Positions 54,426 to 64,000 of a DNA stretch of 64,000 nucleotides are shown piece after piece. The position numbers and the translations under genes were made by a program. The stretch's first letter is position 1. Each line of letters starts with the position of its first letter. Origin of the DNA: Venturia oleaginea (Eukaryota; Ascomycota; Dothideomycetes; Venturiales; Venturiaceae); NCBI GenBank assembly GCA_013176395.1, contig JABMLP010000013.1, forward strand, positions 1,488,001 through 1,552,000. The letters are read 5' to 3'. The notes below the pieces were generated by a model. It was not told where the DNA came from. It was given only the letters and a program-made list of their open reading frames with translations, and ran no database searches.

Positions 54426-56694
54426 ATGTTCTCGGCCATCGTAACCGAGTCATTGTAAGCTCGGATTTCCTTTTGTAATCTCGCCCACTGAACTAACATC
54501 ATGGGCGCAGTGTACAGGTATTCTTAGCATCCCTCTTACTCCTACACACCCACCTCATACAGGTGGATAGAGGTTGTTGTGAGTGCTCACTGTCTTCTGT
54601 GGCCGCGAAAGTGCTAACCAGAACTCCAGATCACCGTATGCCTTTTCATCGTTTAGCCACAAAGAGAAGAAATTAACGGAGCTACAGCCTTACACCTTCT
54701 GCTTCTCCAGCTTGCTCTTATTTTCCTCTTAACCTTCCGCAGTGGGGACTTGCCCGGCACAACTCACAGTACGTTGCCACCTCTGGTGGTAGCGCGATCG
54801 AAAACAATATTGATATCAGTGGTCGTGTTGGCGTTATCATTGCCTCTGTTTGCTCAGGCAATCATCCATCTTAACAATGTAGCGACTCTGGCTATGCTCA
54901 TGGTAAGAAAACCACCAGACCCGGTGCATCGTGTTGCTGGCGATACTCATTCTTTTCTAGAGCCTTACTCTGCTCGCAACAAACATCATTGCTCGAATCC
55001 TCGTCACGAGAGCACGACGAGTGGAACGAATGAGCGGTGTCATGGCGATTTCCATTGCTCTTCTCCTTATACTATTTGAGGAATATAGGTTGACCGTGAA
55101 TGGATTGTTGTTCGGACTTTTTGCTCTCGGTTTGGCAGCACTAGGGATGACACTTTTCCTCGCGGCGATGCGGAGGAACGCGTCTCACGTCGATGTCCAA
55201 GGAAAGTTTGCCGGGAATATCTTCGTCAGAATATTGGTGTCGATCGCATTCGTGGCCACAATGGCATGGGCCATGGTAGTTGAAAACACCCTCAGCGCCA
55301 TGGAGAGTTTCGTGCGCATCAATCCTTTGCATGTCGTTCTAAACCTGGCCCTGGTTTTCAGCTGTCTCAATTCCGCATCCAAGAACATACAATACCTCCA
55401 CCAAGAATCCATCACACACTCCACCCCAATACTGTTCATGTTCGCGGGTTTGACCAGCTTGGTGCATCTCTTCGCAGCACGAAGAAGTTACTCGTCATGT
55501 TGGCAAATCGCTGTGTTTGTTTGTATTCTCGTCCTGTCCTTCTTCCGTGGCTGGGATTCGCTTGACCTGTTGTTCATGGACGAAAAGGATGACGCAGAAA
55601 ATATGGGCACTGACAGACAAGATCATACTTATCCTCGAGTCAGCTCCGCATCTGAATCCGAAGCACGATCAACAGACGGCTTTCTTGATGAACAAGATAG
55701 CGATCAGCAGTTCACCGGCGTTCTGAACATGTTTGTCATACGAGGCTGCAAGGCGTGGTCGCGGTCCAGCTCATCGGGCCCATCCTACATGGCTGTGGCT
55801 TTTGGTATATGGTGTTTCTTTTCGTATTTGAACTTCAGCCTCGACGTACGAGTGTCCGGTCAGGGCAGAGACATTCCCATCCTGGACCTGGCCTACCATC
55901 CTGAAACCGACCTTGATATCGTCCTGAATATGTACGATGAGGATCCAGCGGCAGTGGCTTCCATGATCTCGAAAATCCAAAGTCTGCCCAATATTGCGGA
56001 CAAAACCACCAGAGTATTGATCTACTACAAGGGGAAGGATCGGGAAGATGCCACCCTCGAAGTTCTCAAGCATCAAATTGGTGCTACAGAGCTGATCAAG
56101 CTTCCAAACGTCGGCCGAGAGGGAGAAGGCTATCTCAACCATATTGTGACACAACACGACAATCTAGCCAAACACACTCTATTCCTGCAAGCTCATGTAC
56201 ACAACTCCTGGGAGTTGAAGAGAAGGATCGAGCATTATTTCGTTCCAAGAACCGGAATGCTCAACCTCGGATTTTCGGAAGCATGCGATTGCAATGACTG
56301 CTGGGACCGGCATGGTTGGCATGATGATATCTCAAAGGTGTACCAGTCGGTGTACAACAGTACTTGTTCGAACGCCTTACTGTCGTTCAAGGGCCAGTTC
56401 ATCGTTTCTTCGGAACGCATTCGAGGACTAGATCGAAGCGTCTACAGCGACCTTCGCGAAGCTCTTATTGACCCGGGCAGCTGGGCACATAAAGAACCAT
56501 ACTTGCGCGGACGCAAAGACTCGATGAGTGCGCCTCAGTATGGGTACACTCTGGAGCGAATGTGGTCGACTCTATTTCAATGCTCAGAAATAGAAATCGT
56601 GGACAAGTGTCCAACGTTGCTCAGTGGCACAAGAAGCGGTGGAGAGATGGCTGATTGTCAGTGTCTCGACGGCGCCCCAGAGGGAATCCCATAG
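54426..56694 (+). CDS. Multi-pass membrane protein with C-terminal DUF3431 domain
   Basis: Proposed exons are 54426..54454, 54511..54578, 54630..54635 (six bases), 54688..54902 and 54961..56694, giving 683 residues with all phases in agreement. The six-base exon is optional, because skipping it also keeps frame. The N-terminal half has about eight membrane segments, such as VFLASLLLLHTHLI, HLLLLQLALIFLLTF, ILISVVVLALSLPLFAQAII and AISIALLLILFEEY. The C-terminal 300 residues form a DUF3431 domain: RVLIYYKGKDRED, LPNVGREGEGYLNHIVTQHD, TLFLQAHVHNSWELKRRI and the Cys-rich CDCNDCWDRHGWHDD. DUF3431 proteins resemble glycosyltransferases in layout; the function is not established. The start ATG at 54426 gives a hydrophobic first exon pair. 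Confidence 0.8.
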
Positions 56695-57684
56695 CGGAGG
56701 AGTTGGTGAATGCTGGATGCTGGATTCTGGAAGCTGGATGTTGCTTTTTCGATATACAATGTTCTTTTGCATAGCGGAGGCGTTTGTCTCTTGGGTGACG
56801 GATACCCTAATGGTGGCTGTTCATTGATACCACGTAGATTGAGTAACAAGAACGCGTCCAGAACGTAACGAACAAGGCCCGCGTTCAAGCAAGCAGGATC
56901 TTCGCATAGCAAATCCCCCCTTCGCGATCGCCGAACCCATCTTGGAGAAGTGAAGTCCATCCGCTTGATTGCCGAATCGTATACAACCCAGACGGACGAC
57001 CACCTCCACACCAACAAAAAAGAAAAAAAGCAACGCGCCATGATGGGAATTAATGAACAACGTGTCTTCGCCACAATCAATGTGAGGTTTGGCGAAAAAT
57101 AATTACCTAAGAGCTCAAGGGCCATGCAAGCTAGTAGCAAAACACGCTATCGACCGTTCCTGCAGCCAGACAGCGGCGGCGCACGGGTCTGGGCTGCTCG
57201 AGCAATAAGTTAGCTAGTAAGGTGAGGCTGGAAATCTGGAATTGGAGATGTCGCTGGTGCTGGTGTTGGTAGAGAAGCCGACATTCTAGAGTTCATGGTG
57301 CGGAATACGTCATATTCGTAATTATGGGGTAATATGCTAGGGCATGTTGTGAATCAAGTCGGAAACTGCACGCATCCTTTCTACTGTGTAAGCGAATTTC
57401 TAATTTTAAAATTCTGTATACAGCCATCATCTCATGAACCAGTCCAAATGCTAGCATCACGGTCTCTTTGCACTCCCAGACTCTAGCCTTCTCTACTGTA
57501 CAATGCCGACCTCTCCATCGGCAGCTTCCAGATCCAATCATCAGAATACCGCTAACCGCGCATGCAGAAAAGTGCTGGACCATGTGTATATTAATCGTAT
57601 TGTCAAAAAGCAGGGAGAGACCACCGTAACCATAACGCTTGAACGCTTCAAATATGCACAAGTAGAAAGAAAGGCTTTGAAACT
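56695..57684. other. Intergenic, no supported gene
   Basis: About 1 kb. Just after the DUF3431 stop there is a short run of GCTGGAT-like repeats (about 56710..56745). Otherwise no feature. Confidence 0.35.
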
Positions 57685-57846
57685 TCATAGACGTTTCGTG
57701 AAGCGGCCTAAAAATGAGGGTTTCGATGGTTGTGAAGCAGTGGAGGATTCGCCATTCTCAACGTTAACTGGAGAGACCATGACGGTGGTAGCTTTCTCGA
57801 TATTTTCTGTTTGTGGTGGCGATGAGGACTCAGACAAGTCGGCCAT
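57685..57846 (-). CDS. Small hypothetical protein, 53 residues
   Basis: An ATG at 57846 opens MADLSESSSPPQTENIEKAT and ends SKPSFLGRFTKRL. The composition is polar and Ser/Pro/Thr-rich with a basic C-terminus, unlike the flanking noncoding sequence. An upstream in-frame ATG exists at 57888. No membrane segment or signal is seen, and no family is recognised. The size alone makes this uncertain. Confidence 0.35.
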   Translation of the reverse strand: MADLSESSSPPQTENIEKATTVMVSPVNVENGESSTASQPSKPSFLGRFTKRL

Positions 57847-57977
57847 TGGGTAGCTTTTAGTCTGTGCATTGAGATCAGTGTGATGCATTCGAACGGAGAC
57901 GAATGTCGACTAATCTCCGACACTTTCTGGAGCCAGACCGCCAGAAATTCAGCAACATCGCTCATCATCTGACAATT

Positions 57978-58976
57978 TCAAACCACTTCTACACGTACCT
58001 GATTTTCGTCGTCGTCAATCTTCTTGCTCTTCGCTTGGTTGATGGCCTCTGGGTCCATCATTCTGTTCTCGGCCTGAGCCAACTTCTTCTTCTGGCTTAG
58101 GTATAACGAATATAGGATCCTGCTTCCGTGCAATTGAGCCATTGAGAAAACAACGTGCAAGATTGGAGTGACAATCTTGAAGGCGAGCTCCCACCGCGAC
58201 CATGATTGTGCCAAAAACACACCAATCATGATCGTCTCGGCCACAGTTCCACAAACGGTGATGAGACAAGTTCCGAGGAAGACGTTCATCAGGAAATAGT
58301 GGGAGTCGTTGTACACCCGGTACAGAATGATGGCGACGTTGGGCCAAAGCTCAGCCAGAACATCAAAAGCGCCCCATACAAGACATAGCATGAACTCTAT
58401 GGTGGCGTCTTGTTGATGATTGAGGTCCAGACTGAGAACGGTAGCGGTTTGGGCGATAAGGATGGCGCCAATGTGGTGCGCAACGGAGATGGGCGATATC
58501 TTGGCCCGGAACAGTAGCTCAAAGATGTACATACTGCAAAATAATTGGGTCAAAACGAGGAGTACGTCGCCCATGGAAACGTTCGAGTGCTTCGACATAG
58601 GTGTTTGAAAGTCGGCATTGCCAAACAGAATGCGTACCCATGGATAAACGCCAATGAGGAGGGTAACTATCTTGATGCCCATTCCGATGTGATGGTTCGT
58701 GAAGCCGCGCTGCGCATCGATGTTCATCCCCGACCATGTGCCGCGGTAGAATCGAGGGAAAAGCCACGCCTCAAAGAGATAATGTCGGATGAGGAACAGC
58801 AGAGCCAATATAGCTGTAAGAATGATGCCTGAATAGCCTAGTAGATCCGATAGAAGCTGGTTCTCTATTGAGGCGATTTTCGGTCTGCGATGGTGTTTGG
58901 TGGCAGAAGTGCCAGTCGGGGAGGCAGAGGATGTTGCGCTTGCCACAAGGTTGAAAGGTCCAGATGGCTCCGACAT
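57978..58976 (-). CDS. TLC-domain (TRAM-LAG1-CLN8) integral membrane protein
   Basis: A single-exon gene of 332 residues from the ATG at 58976. The N-terminal 35 residues are Ser/Thr-rich and cytosolic-looking. About seven membrane segments follow, starting with GIILTAILALLFLIRHYLF. The motif SPISVAHHIGAILIAQ, with its His pair at the membrane, is characteristic of TLC domains; MLCLVWGAFDVLAELWPNVA and LGTCLITVCGTVAETIMIG come after. The C-terminus is charged and may carry coiled-coil character (SQKKKLAQAENRMMD). TLC proteins include ceramide synthases, but the Lag1 motif is not complete here, so the role is open: lipid sensing, trafficking or synthesis in the ER or another membrane. Fungal homologues are usually labelled hypothetical. 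Confidence 0.8.
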   Translation of the reverse strand: MSEPSGPFNLVASATSSASPTGTSATKHHRRPKIASIENQLLSDLLGYSGIILTAILALLFLIRHYLFEAWLFPRFYRGTWSGMNIDAQRGFTNHHIGMGIKIVTLLIGVYPWVRILFGNADFQTPMSKHSNVSMGDVLLVLTQLFCSMYIFELLFRAKISPISVAHHIGAILIAQTATVLSLDLNHQQDATIEFMLCLVWGAFDVLAELWPNVAIILYRVYNDSHYFLMNVFLGTCLITVCGTVAETIMIGVFLAQSWSRWELAFKIVTPILHVVFSMAQLHGSRILYSLYLSQKKKLAQAENRMMDPEAINQAKSKKIDDDENQVRVEVV

Positions 58977-61900
58977 GGTGATGGTGATGAGGTTCCAGAC
59001 TCGTCTCTACAATTGTGTTAGCAAAACTGCTTTCCTTATAGTTTGAAGCAAACTGGCAGGAGCGCAGGAAACTCGAGCATTCCAACTCAAAAACCATGGT
59101 TGGAGAATTCCTGGCGAATCAAGACAGTTCTATGCCCGAAACATAACACATCATGGTCTTTCTTGAAGGATCGGAATCTGTTTGAAAGTACTTGATATTC
59201 CGGACATGCAGTCCGACATCCGACCGGCTCATCATGCCTTGGTGGACCTGTTTGTAGGTTCGAACCCATGATCGATCTCGCTCTCTGGCATTTTAAATCT
59301 CAAAGTTGCCAGATAGCCACATCGATGTCGAAGTTCTGAGAGTGCTACAAAATAGCGGGATGTGTAGTATCGGAGGGCCATCTTACCTAGACTTTCGGTT
59401 GCATGTACGATTAGGGATCTATAAGTTGAAGTGTCTTTCTGTAAAGGACTGATATGTATATGATGTCTAGATCATTCACAGTTAGTCTACATGTAAAGGA
59501 ATGTAGCGTAGACCCGGGACTCACGATGGTTGGGCACAGATTGTGCAGATGGAAAAATTAAAGTGCCTGAAGGAAGGGGCTGAGTCGGTATTTGAGTCTG
59601 ACAGGGAAGGAAGCGACCGCAATCCAGAATTGGACGAGGGATCTTGGAGTTAGTGAAACCCAAAGGATCCAAGACGAGTATTTGGGTGAAACAAATTAAA
59701 GCACAGGCGATCAGGGGCTTGGCATAAGCTTGTTTGTGGTGAAGCCAGGCTCTAGTCAGGGGATCGTGGTAGTATAGGGAAATTGGGGTTAAGTTTATGG
59801 GGCGGTATTGGAATCTCGTCAGCAGGTGCGATTTAGTCGATTAGCATCGTCTTGGAGTTGGAACGAGTGGCAACATGGCTTGCTCTTGAATCAAATCAAG
59901 GGAGCAAATAGCAAATAGAGGGACAAGATCGTGGAGTGCTTTGCTAGTGCGACGCCCTCAGCCAGGGATCCAGAACACCTGGCTCATGGTTTTCTTTGCT
60001 TTCTTTAGCCTAGAACAGGCATTTCCATTATTCTCCGTCCACTCAGCCCAGGCCTGAAAGTCGTGCTATGGAAAAGCAGAACTTGAAGCTTGTTTTGTTT
60101 GGTCCCCTCGCACCAGCGCGCCACGGCGAATGGCACATTCGGGAGATTGTCCCTAGCCGTGGATACATCTGACGAGAAGTGTATGTCTCAGTATGTAGTA
60201 TGTGAAAGGACTTGAGTAGCTCGTCACCATGCCGAGGGCAGGATCGCCGCACTGGAGAGTGCTGGGTGCGGGGGATGCAATATATTAGCTGCAACACCAG
60301 TCTGCACAGCGCCAACGAGGACGAGAGCACCAACATGGGGCAGCCAAAACCCGTGTGCACGCAAGGGAACAGGTGGAGAACAGCTTCTTCTATAAACAGT
60401 CGAAGAGTTGTGGTTCAAAGAAGCGTCTTATTCATCTGCACATCACCAAGTCTTGGTTGTCTTGGAAGACTTGGCAAGGTGGGGGCTATGGATTCAATGC
60501 TTCAAGCCCGGGCTGGCGAACCATTTTGCGCTCCATAACATCCGGACTGGCCCACGCTCAGATGATCCTCTTCCTCCTCGTTTCCTGATTCTCTAACATT
60601 GTTTCTAAGCAGAACAATGTTTTGTTTGCTGCCTCAGATCTCGGCATGATCGATGGCCGAACACTTCTCATACCTAACCGCCCACCGCCCACATCCAAGT
60701 CCTGAAAGCATTGACATAGTGAGGTATACGTTGTCTGATAATCGCACATGATAATTTCCGCCACGTTCCGGCTGAAGATCCATAGGGCACGAAAGGTCCG
60801 ACCAGTCTTAATCGTATCATCGTCCAACGTGCACAGTTGTAATCTGATTTCGTGAGCTGAGCGAGAAGGATATTCGGGATTATGTCGATCCTACTTCCAA
60901 GCTCTTCGCGATTTTCTTGTGGCGGCCTTGTCGGGGGATGAACCGGTACGACAGGCATTAGGCCTGCTTCTTCATCTATCGAGTTCTATAATAGCACTCA
61001 TGTGATAGAATCGGCTCGGCACATAATCATGGTAGATCGTGATGCAGACGCCGGACGAAAAGAGGTCTTTTCTCTTCGTCCATCGAAGAATTATTTACCT
61101 TCCGTATTTCTAATCCAACGTGTTTTAGGCCATGGTTGAAGGACAAAAGGCCGACGGCGCTGCATTCCTGTTTCTGGCTGGTGGTTAGAATGCAAACATC
61201 TTCTACTGCTACGAATGAACTGAAAATCACACAGACCAGATGAGGAATTTCCAATCCAACGTGTTGTTCGAAGAATACAGCGCTAAAGGCGGTGCATGCA
61301 TCTGCCATTCACAGCAGTGCCAATGTACATCGTAGGCTTCGCATTGACAGACGTACCATACAGGCGATTCAAGACTTACTCGTTGCATCAGGCATTCATG
61401 CATACAATGCTTGAAAATGGGCCTTACCCTAGTAGGTCGCGTTTTAGCCCCGTACATTATTGGATTCGGTTAATTACGCGACTATTTTGGCACCAAAATT
61501 ACCCTGCATAATCCACTTACCAGAAGGCTTTTGAAATCGCCCCCAAAATTGAACGGAAATGTACCTGGTAAAGATCCTGGCACTGCTCTGGCCAGGTTAC
61601 AATATCTGCATGGACTTGAACACGAACTTCATTCCTTAAGATCCTGCAGCCTGCAGGACTCTAGCCCTGAACAATTTAATGTGTATATAGCCGCCTGAGA
61701 TTCTCCGCCCATTCAGTCCGAACCTATTATAAATCACAACAAGCGCCTAATCCCACTTCTCCACATACCAAGAGGAGTCCCTTGCTTCAAGAGACTCTTT
61801 CTAGATATCCCCAAGATTCCTTGATGTCAACCTCTCTATGAATTCAATTACCCTCGCGACATGATGTAATTGTAATTCCTTCTGCCTTCTCAACGAGCAA

Positions 61901-63798
61901 GGCGTTTCCCCAGGCTTCGTTTGCGACATAACTCCCAAGCATTCCGAAGGAGAATAACAATAATATTCGGATTTTACGTGGTATGTAATGGCGTACGTGC
62001 CGTGTGCCCACAATCTCTATCTACAATTGCAAAAACCCAATTCTCTGGGATAAAAAAGCCTTTCGTCACTTTCCAGACCGCGCCGTCGAACTTCCGAAGG
62101 AGAACAGCAGTCTCCCATCACAGTCTGAAGCCTTCAACCATTTCAATAGCTGCATCATAGCCTCATAGTTGACCCCACTGCTTGCCACCGTCTTGCCGTG
62201 CGCAGGCATATCCTTCAGCAGTTTCCCACCGTCCACCCTCCTCACTCTTGCCAACGCACGAGAAGTTGTGAGACCCCGACCCTAAGAGTCCAGTTTTTAT
62301 ACGTGTAATATTGAGAACTGCCGCGATTTCTCCTAGGCCTGCCCTTCTTTTCTAATGATCCAGGCACGTGTATATTTCAGTACAGTTCGGCTTTGGGCAA
62401 AGCGCGGGTGCCCCATCTTCGGTTCCAGGCGTTGTGTTGTGACGCCATTAGACTCGCAGTCTTGACTGGTCGCTGGCAGGGTTCTGCTAGACATGCAGCG
62501 TCGCATTGTTGTGTAGAAGACCGAGATATCCTTTGCAGTCTTCGCAAGCAAAACAGCCATATTAACATCAGTGGCGCTCGAGGGCCATTTGAAGCCACTA
62601 ATGCCTCAAGGGACCAAAGGCATCCATTGCGCATCTGTATCACAATTGCCGCCTTCTCCGGTCAAGGAAGCAGAAGGAAGCGGTCATCCATTCCTCACTT
62701 GTCCAAGCTCTCCCCACTTGTTTGCTATTCAGGTTTCTGTATACCTCCCTATTACCCTCTATTGTTCATTCCCAGCGCCATCATGGAGCGCGTGTTTCTT
62801 CAATATCGTTGCAGCATCTTCAGTCATTGCGGAGGGACGTGAGACGAAGGCACTGCTCCCAATCCACAAGTGGTATTTGACGAACTGATATGTTCATGCA
62901 CAACTGCCATGATTTTCTTCATGCGGTACATACACGGTACCTTTCTATGCCATAGTTATGCCATAGTTCTAAGGAGAGCGCCACCCTAGGCCAGTGTGAA
63001 GAGTGCTAGTTAGATGCCCGAAAGTGGTATGGGTTGACATGGAGGGAGGATGCCTTTCAGCATCGGCTACGAGGGAAAAGGTTTGCGGAGAGAGAACGTT
63101 GGTTGCAAAGGCGAGAGATCTGGCGTGGGCTTCTGGCGCAATGGGCTATTCACTTCTATTAGCTAGAGGGGTTTCAGGCCAGGTCTTTGACTCCGTGCAT
63201 TTGAATATGCGGTTCTGCACGACATCTTCGTCCAACTGGCTCTCAAGCTTCGGCGTGGTTGGAGAAATCTTTCAGAGCCGGTCGAGGCTGTCAGTGTTGC
63301 CATACTACACGGCGGTTGATGAGATAAGTGGAAATTAGCAAAATACGTGCTATGCAGAGCATTTGCGACGTATTGGTCGCCATTTCCATCCATAGTGGTA
63401 AGCATTTCGGGAAGAGGATTTCTAATTAGTGATAAGGGCCTCGGACTCGCCATGTGCTGTGAATGCTTCGTGAAAAAGACCTGGGGGTGGCCTAAACAAG
63501 TGTGGTGTTTATAGCAAAGTATTTGCCTGGGAAGCGAAAGGCGAGACCCGACATGGGTGAGGGGGAATCCGATGTTAGAACAGATATATCATGGGACGGC
63601 TTACTCAATTGGGAAGAATTAGCTGGTACGGCAGGGTGAGAGACTGAACAGGGATGAATAATTCAAGGGAGAGTTAAGTTATGTTTCTATCCTGGCTTAT
63701 GGTTTGTGCAATAAGGCGATGAGTGTTCTATCTAATTACAGCCGCACACAGAAATAACTTCACATGTTACACGTTGATCTTGCTCAAGGGACAAAGTT
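58977..63798. other. Gene desert of 4.8 kb
   Basis: No ORF here has both an ATG start and protein-like composition; the longest (62393..62842) begins with TTG. Observed items: a possible diverged palindromic element near 59284..59340 (TGGCATTTTAAA facing GTTGCCA), and the sequence AATCCAACGTGTT occurring twice about 140 bases apart (near 61110 and 61252). No tRNA or rRNA was seen. Confidence 0.4.
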
Positions 63799-64000
63799 TC
63801 ATTCTCCGACCACTTCAGGCGGAGCGACATTGGCTTTAGCTGAGAACCTCTTCAGCAGAAAGTGAGAGGCTGCATAGATGAAGATCCCAAGTCCACACAT
63901 ACCACTGATCACGCCGAAACCCATGAGATACTATTAGGAATATTAGCTGGATCGAGCGTCACAGTAACAGATGCTTACCTTTGGGCCGTCCTCTGATGGA
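63799..64000 (-). CDS. C-terminal end of a probable membrane transporter (cut by window edge)
   Basis: Two exon pieces are visible (64000..63979 and 63930..63799), joined across a 48-nt intron (GTAAGC donor, AATAG acceptor, phase 0). The encoded end is SEDGPKYLMGFGVISGMCG followed by LGIFIYAASHFLLKR, then a short polar tail ending PPEVVGE. This contains one membrane helix preceded by a DGPKY-type loop, as in the last helix of fungal MFS anion/allantoate/nicotinate permeases. The assignment rests on only about 50 residues, so the family is a suggestion. Confidence 0.5.

Noticed and set aside
59245..59275. GGTTCGAACCC resembling a tRNA T-arm
   Set aside because: Only two stem pairs form on either strand; no tRNA fold.
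62393..62842. 149-codon plus-strand ORF
   Set aside because: It begins at TTG, overlaps other ORFs and has no protein-like features.

Overview
This window is nuclear DNA of a filamentous ascomycete (Pezizomycotina). The evidence is many short introns of about 48-75 nt with clear donor, branch-point and acceptor signals, a Zn2Cys6 regulator with the usual fungal domain layout, fungal-only families (DUF7704, DUF3431, 2EXR/F-box-like proteins, a Flx1-type carrier) and roughly balanced base composition. Leotiomycetes or Dothideomycetes seem plausible, but the class cannot be settled from this sequence. I found no tRNA, rRNA, CRISPR array or intact transposase gene. Exon joins below were worked out by hand from splice signals, reading phase and family conservation. 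For most multi-exon genes the exon lengths sum to a whole number of codons.

Layout. 1-2.1 kb: the 5' end of a Rad26-like/ERCC6L2 SNF2 ATPase (minus), divergent from the exosome subunit RRP41 (plus). 3.4-4.7 kb: a 2EXR-like protein with an acidic heptad repeat. 6.5-7.6 kb: a secreted GH5 endoglucanase with a probable GC-AG intron. 8.0-10.4 kb: two decayed F-box-like genes. 10.9-13.0 kb: an MFS transporter. 14.1-16.0 kb: WASP/Las17. 17.0-19.1 kb: a Zn2Cys6 regulator. 19.9-20.4 kb: a DUF7704 membrane protein. 20.4-28.4 kb: gene-poor, with small membrane-protein genes and short palindromic repeats. 28.5-43.2 kb: a dense housekeeping block (Knr4/Smi1, Sec8, Pop2/Caf1, complex I B12 subunit, Flx1-like carrier, an unrecognised 758-residue protein, mitoribosomal uS10m). 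44.1-48.9 kb: a frame-broken 2EXR-like gene, a gamma-glutamylcyclotransferase and a short-chain dehydrogenase. 49-54.4 kb: a gene-poor island with a 286-bp MITE and decayed genes. 54.4-59 kb: a DUF3431 membrane protein and a TLC-domain protein. 59-63.8 kb: a desert. The right edge holds the 3' end of a probable membrane transporter.

Functional links. The recognised genes are mostly core eukaryotic functions: RNA decay (Rrp41, Pop2), polarised growth and the cell wall (Las17, Sec8, Knr4) and mitochondria (B12, Flx1-like carrier, uS10m). I see no biosynthetic or defence cluster. The most unusual material lies between genes: a clear MITE, a second family of short palindromic elements sharing a TTTCTGGCAA-like core, and several F-box/2EXR-like genes in different stages of decay.
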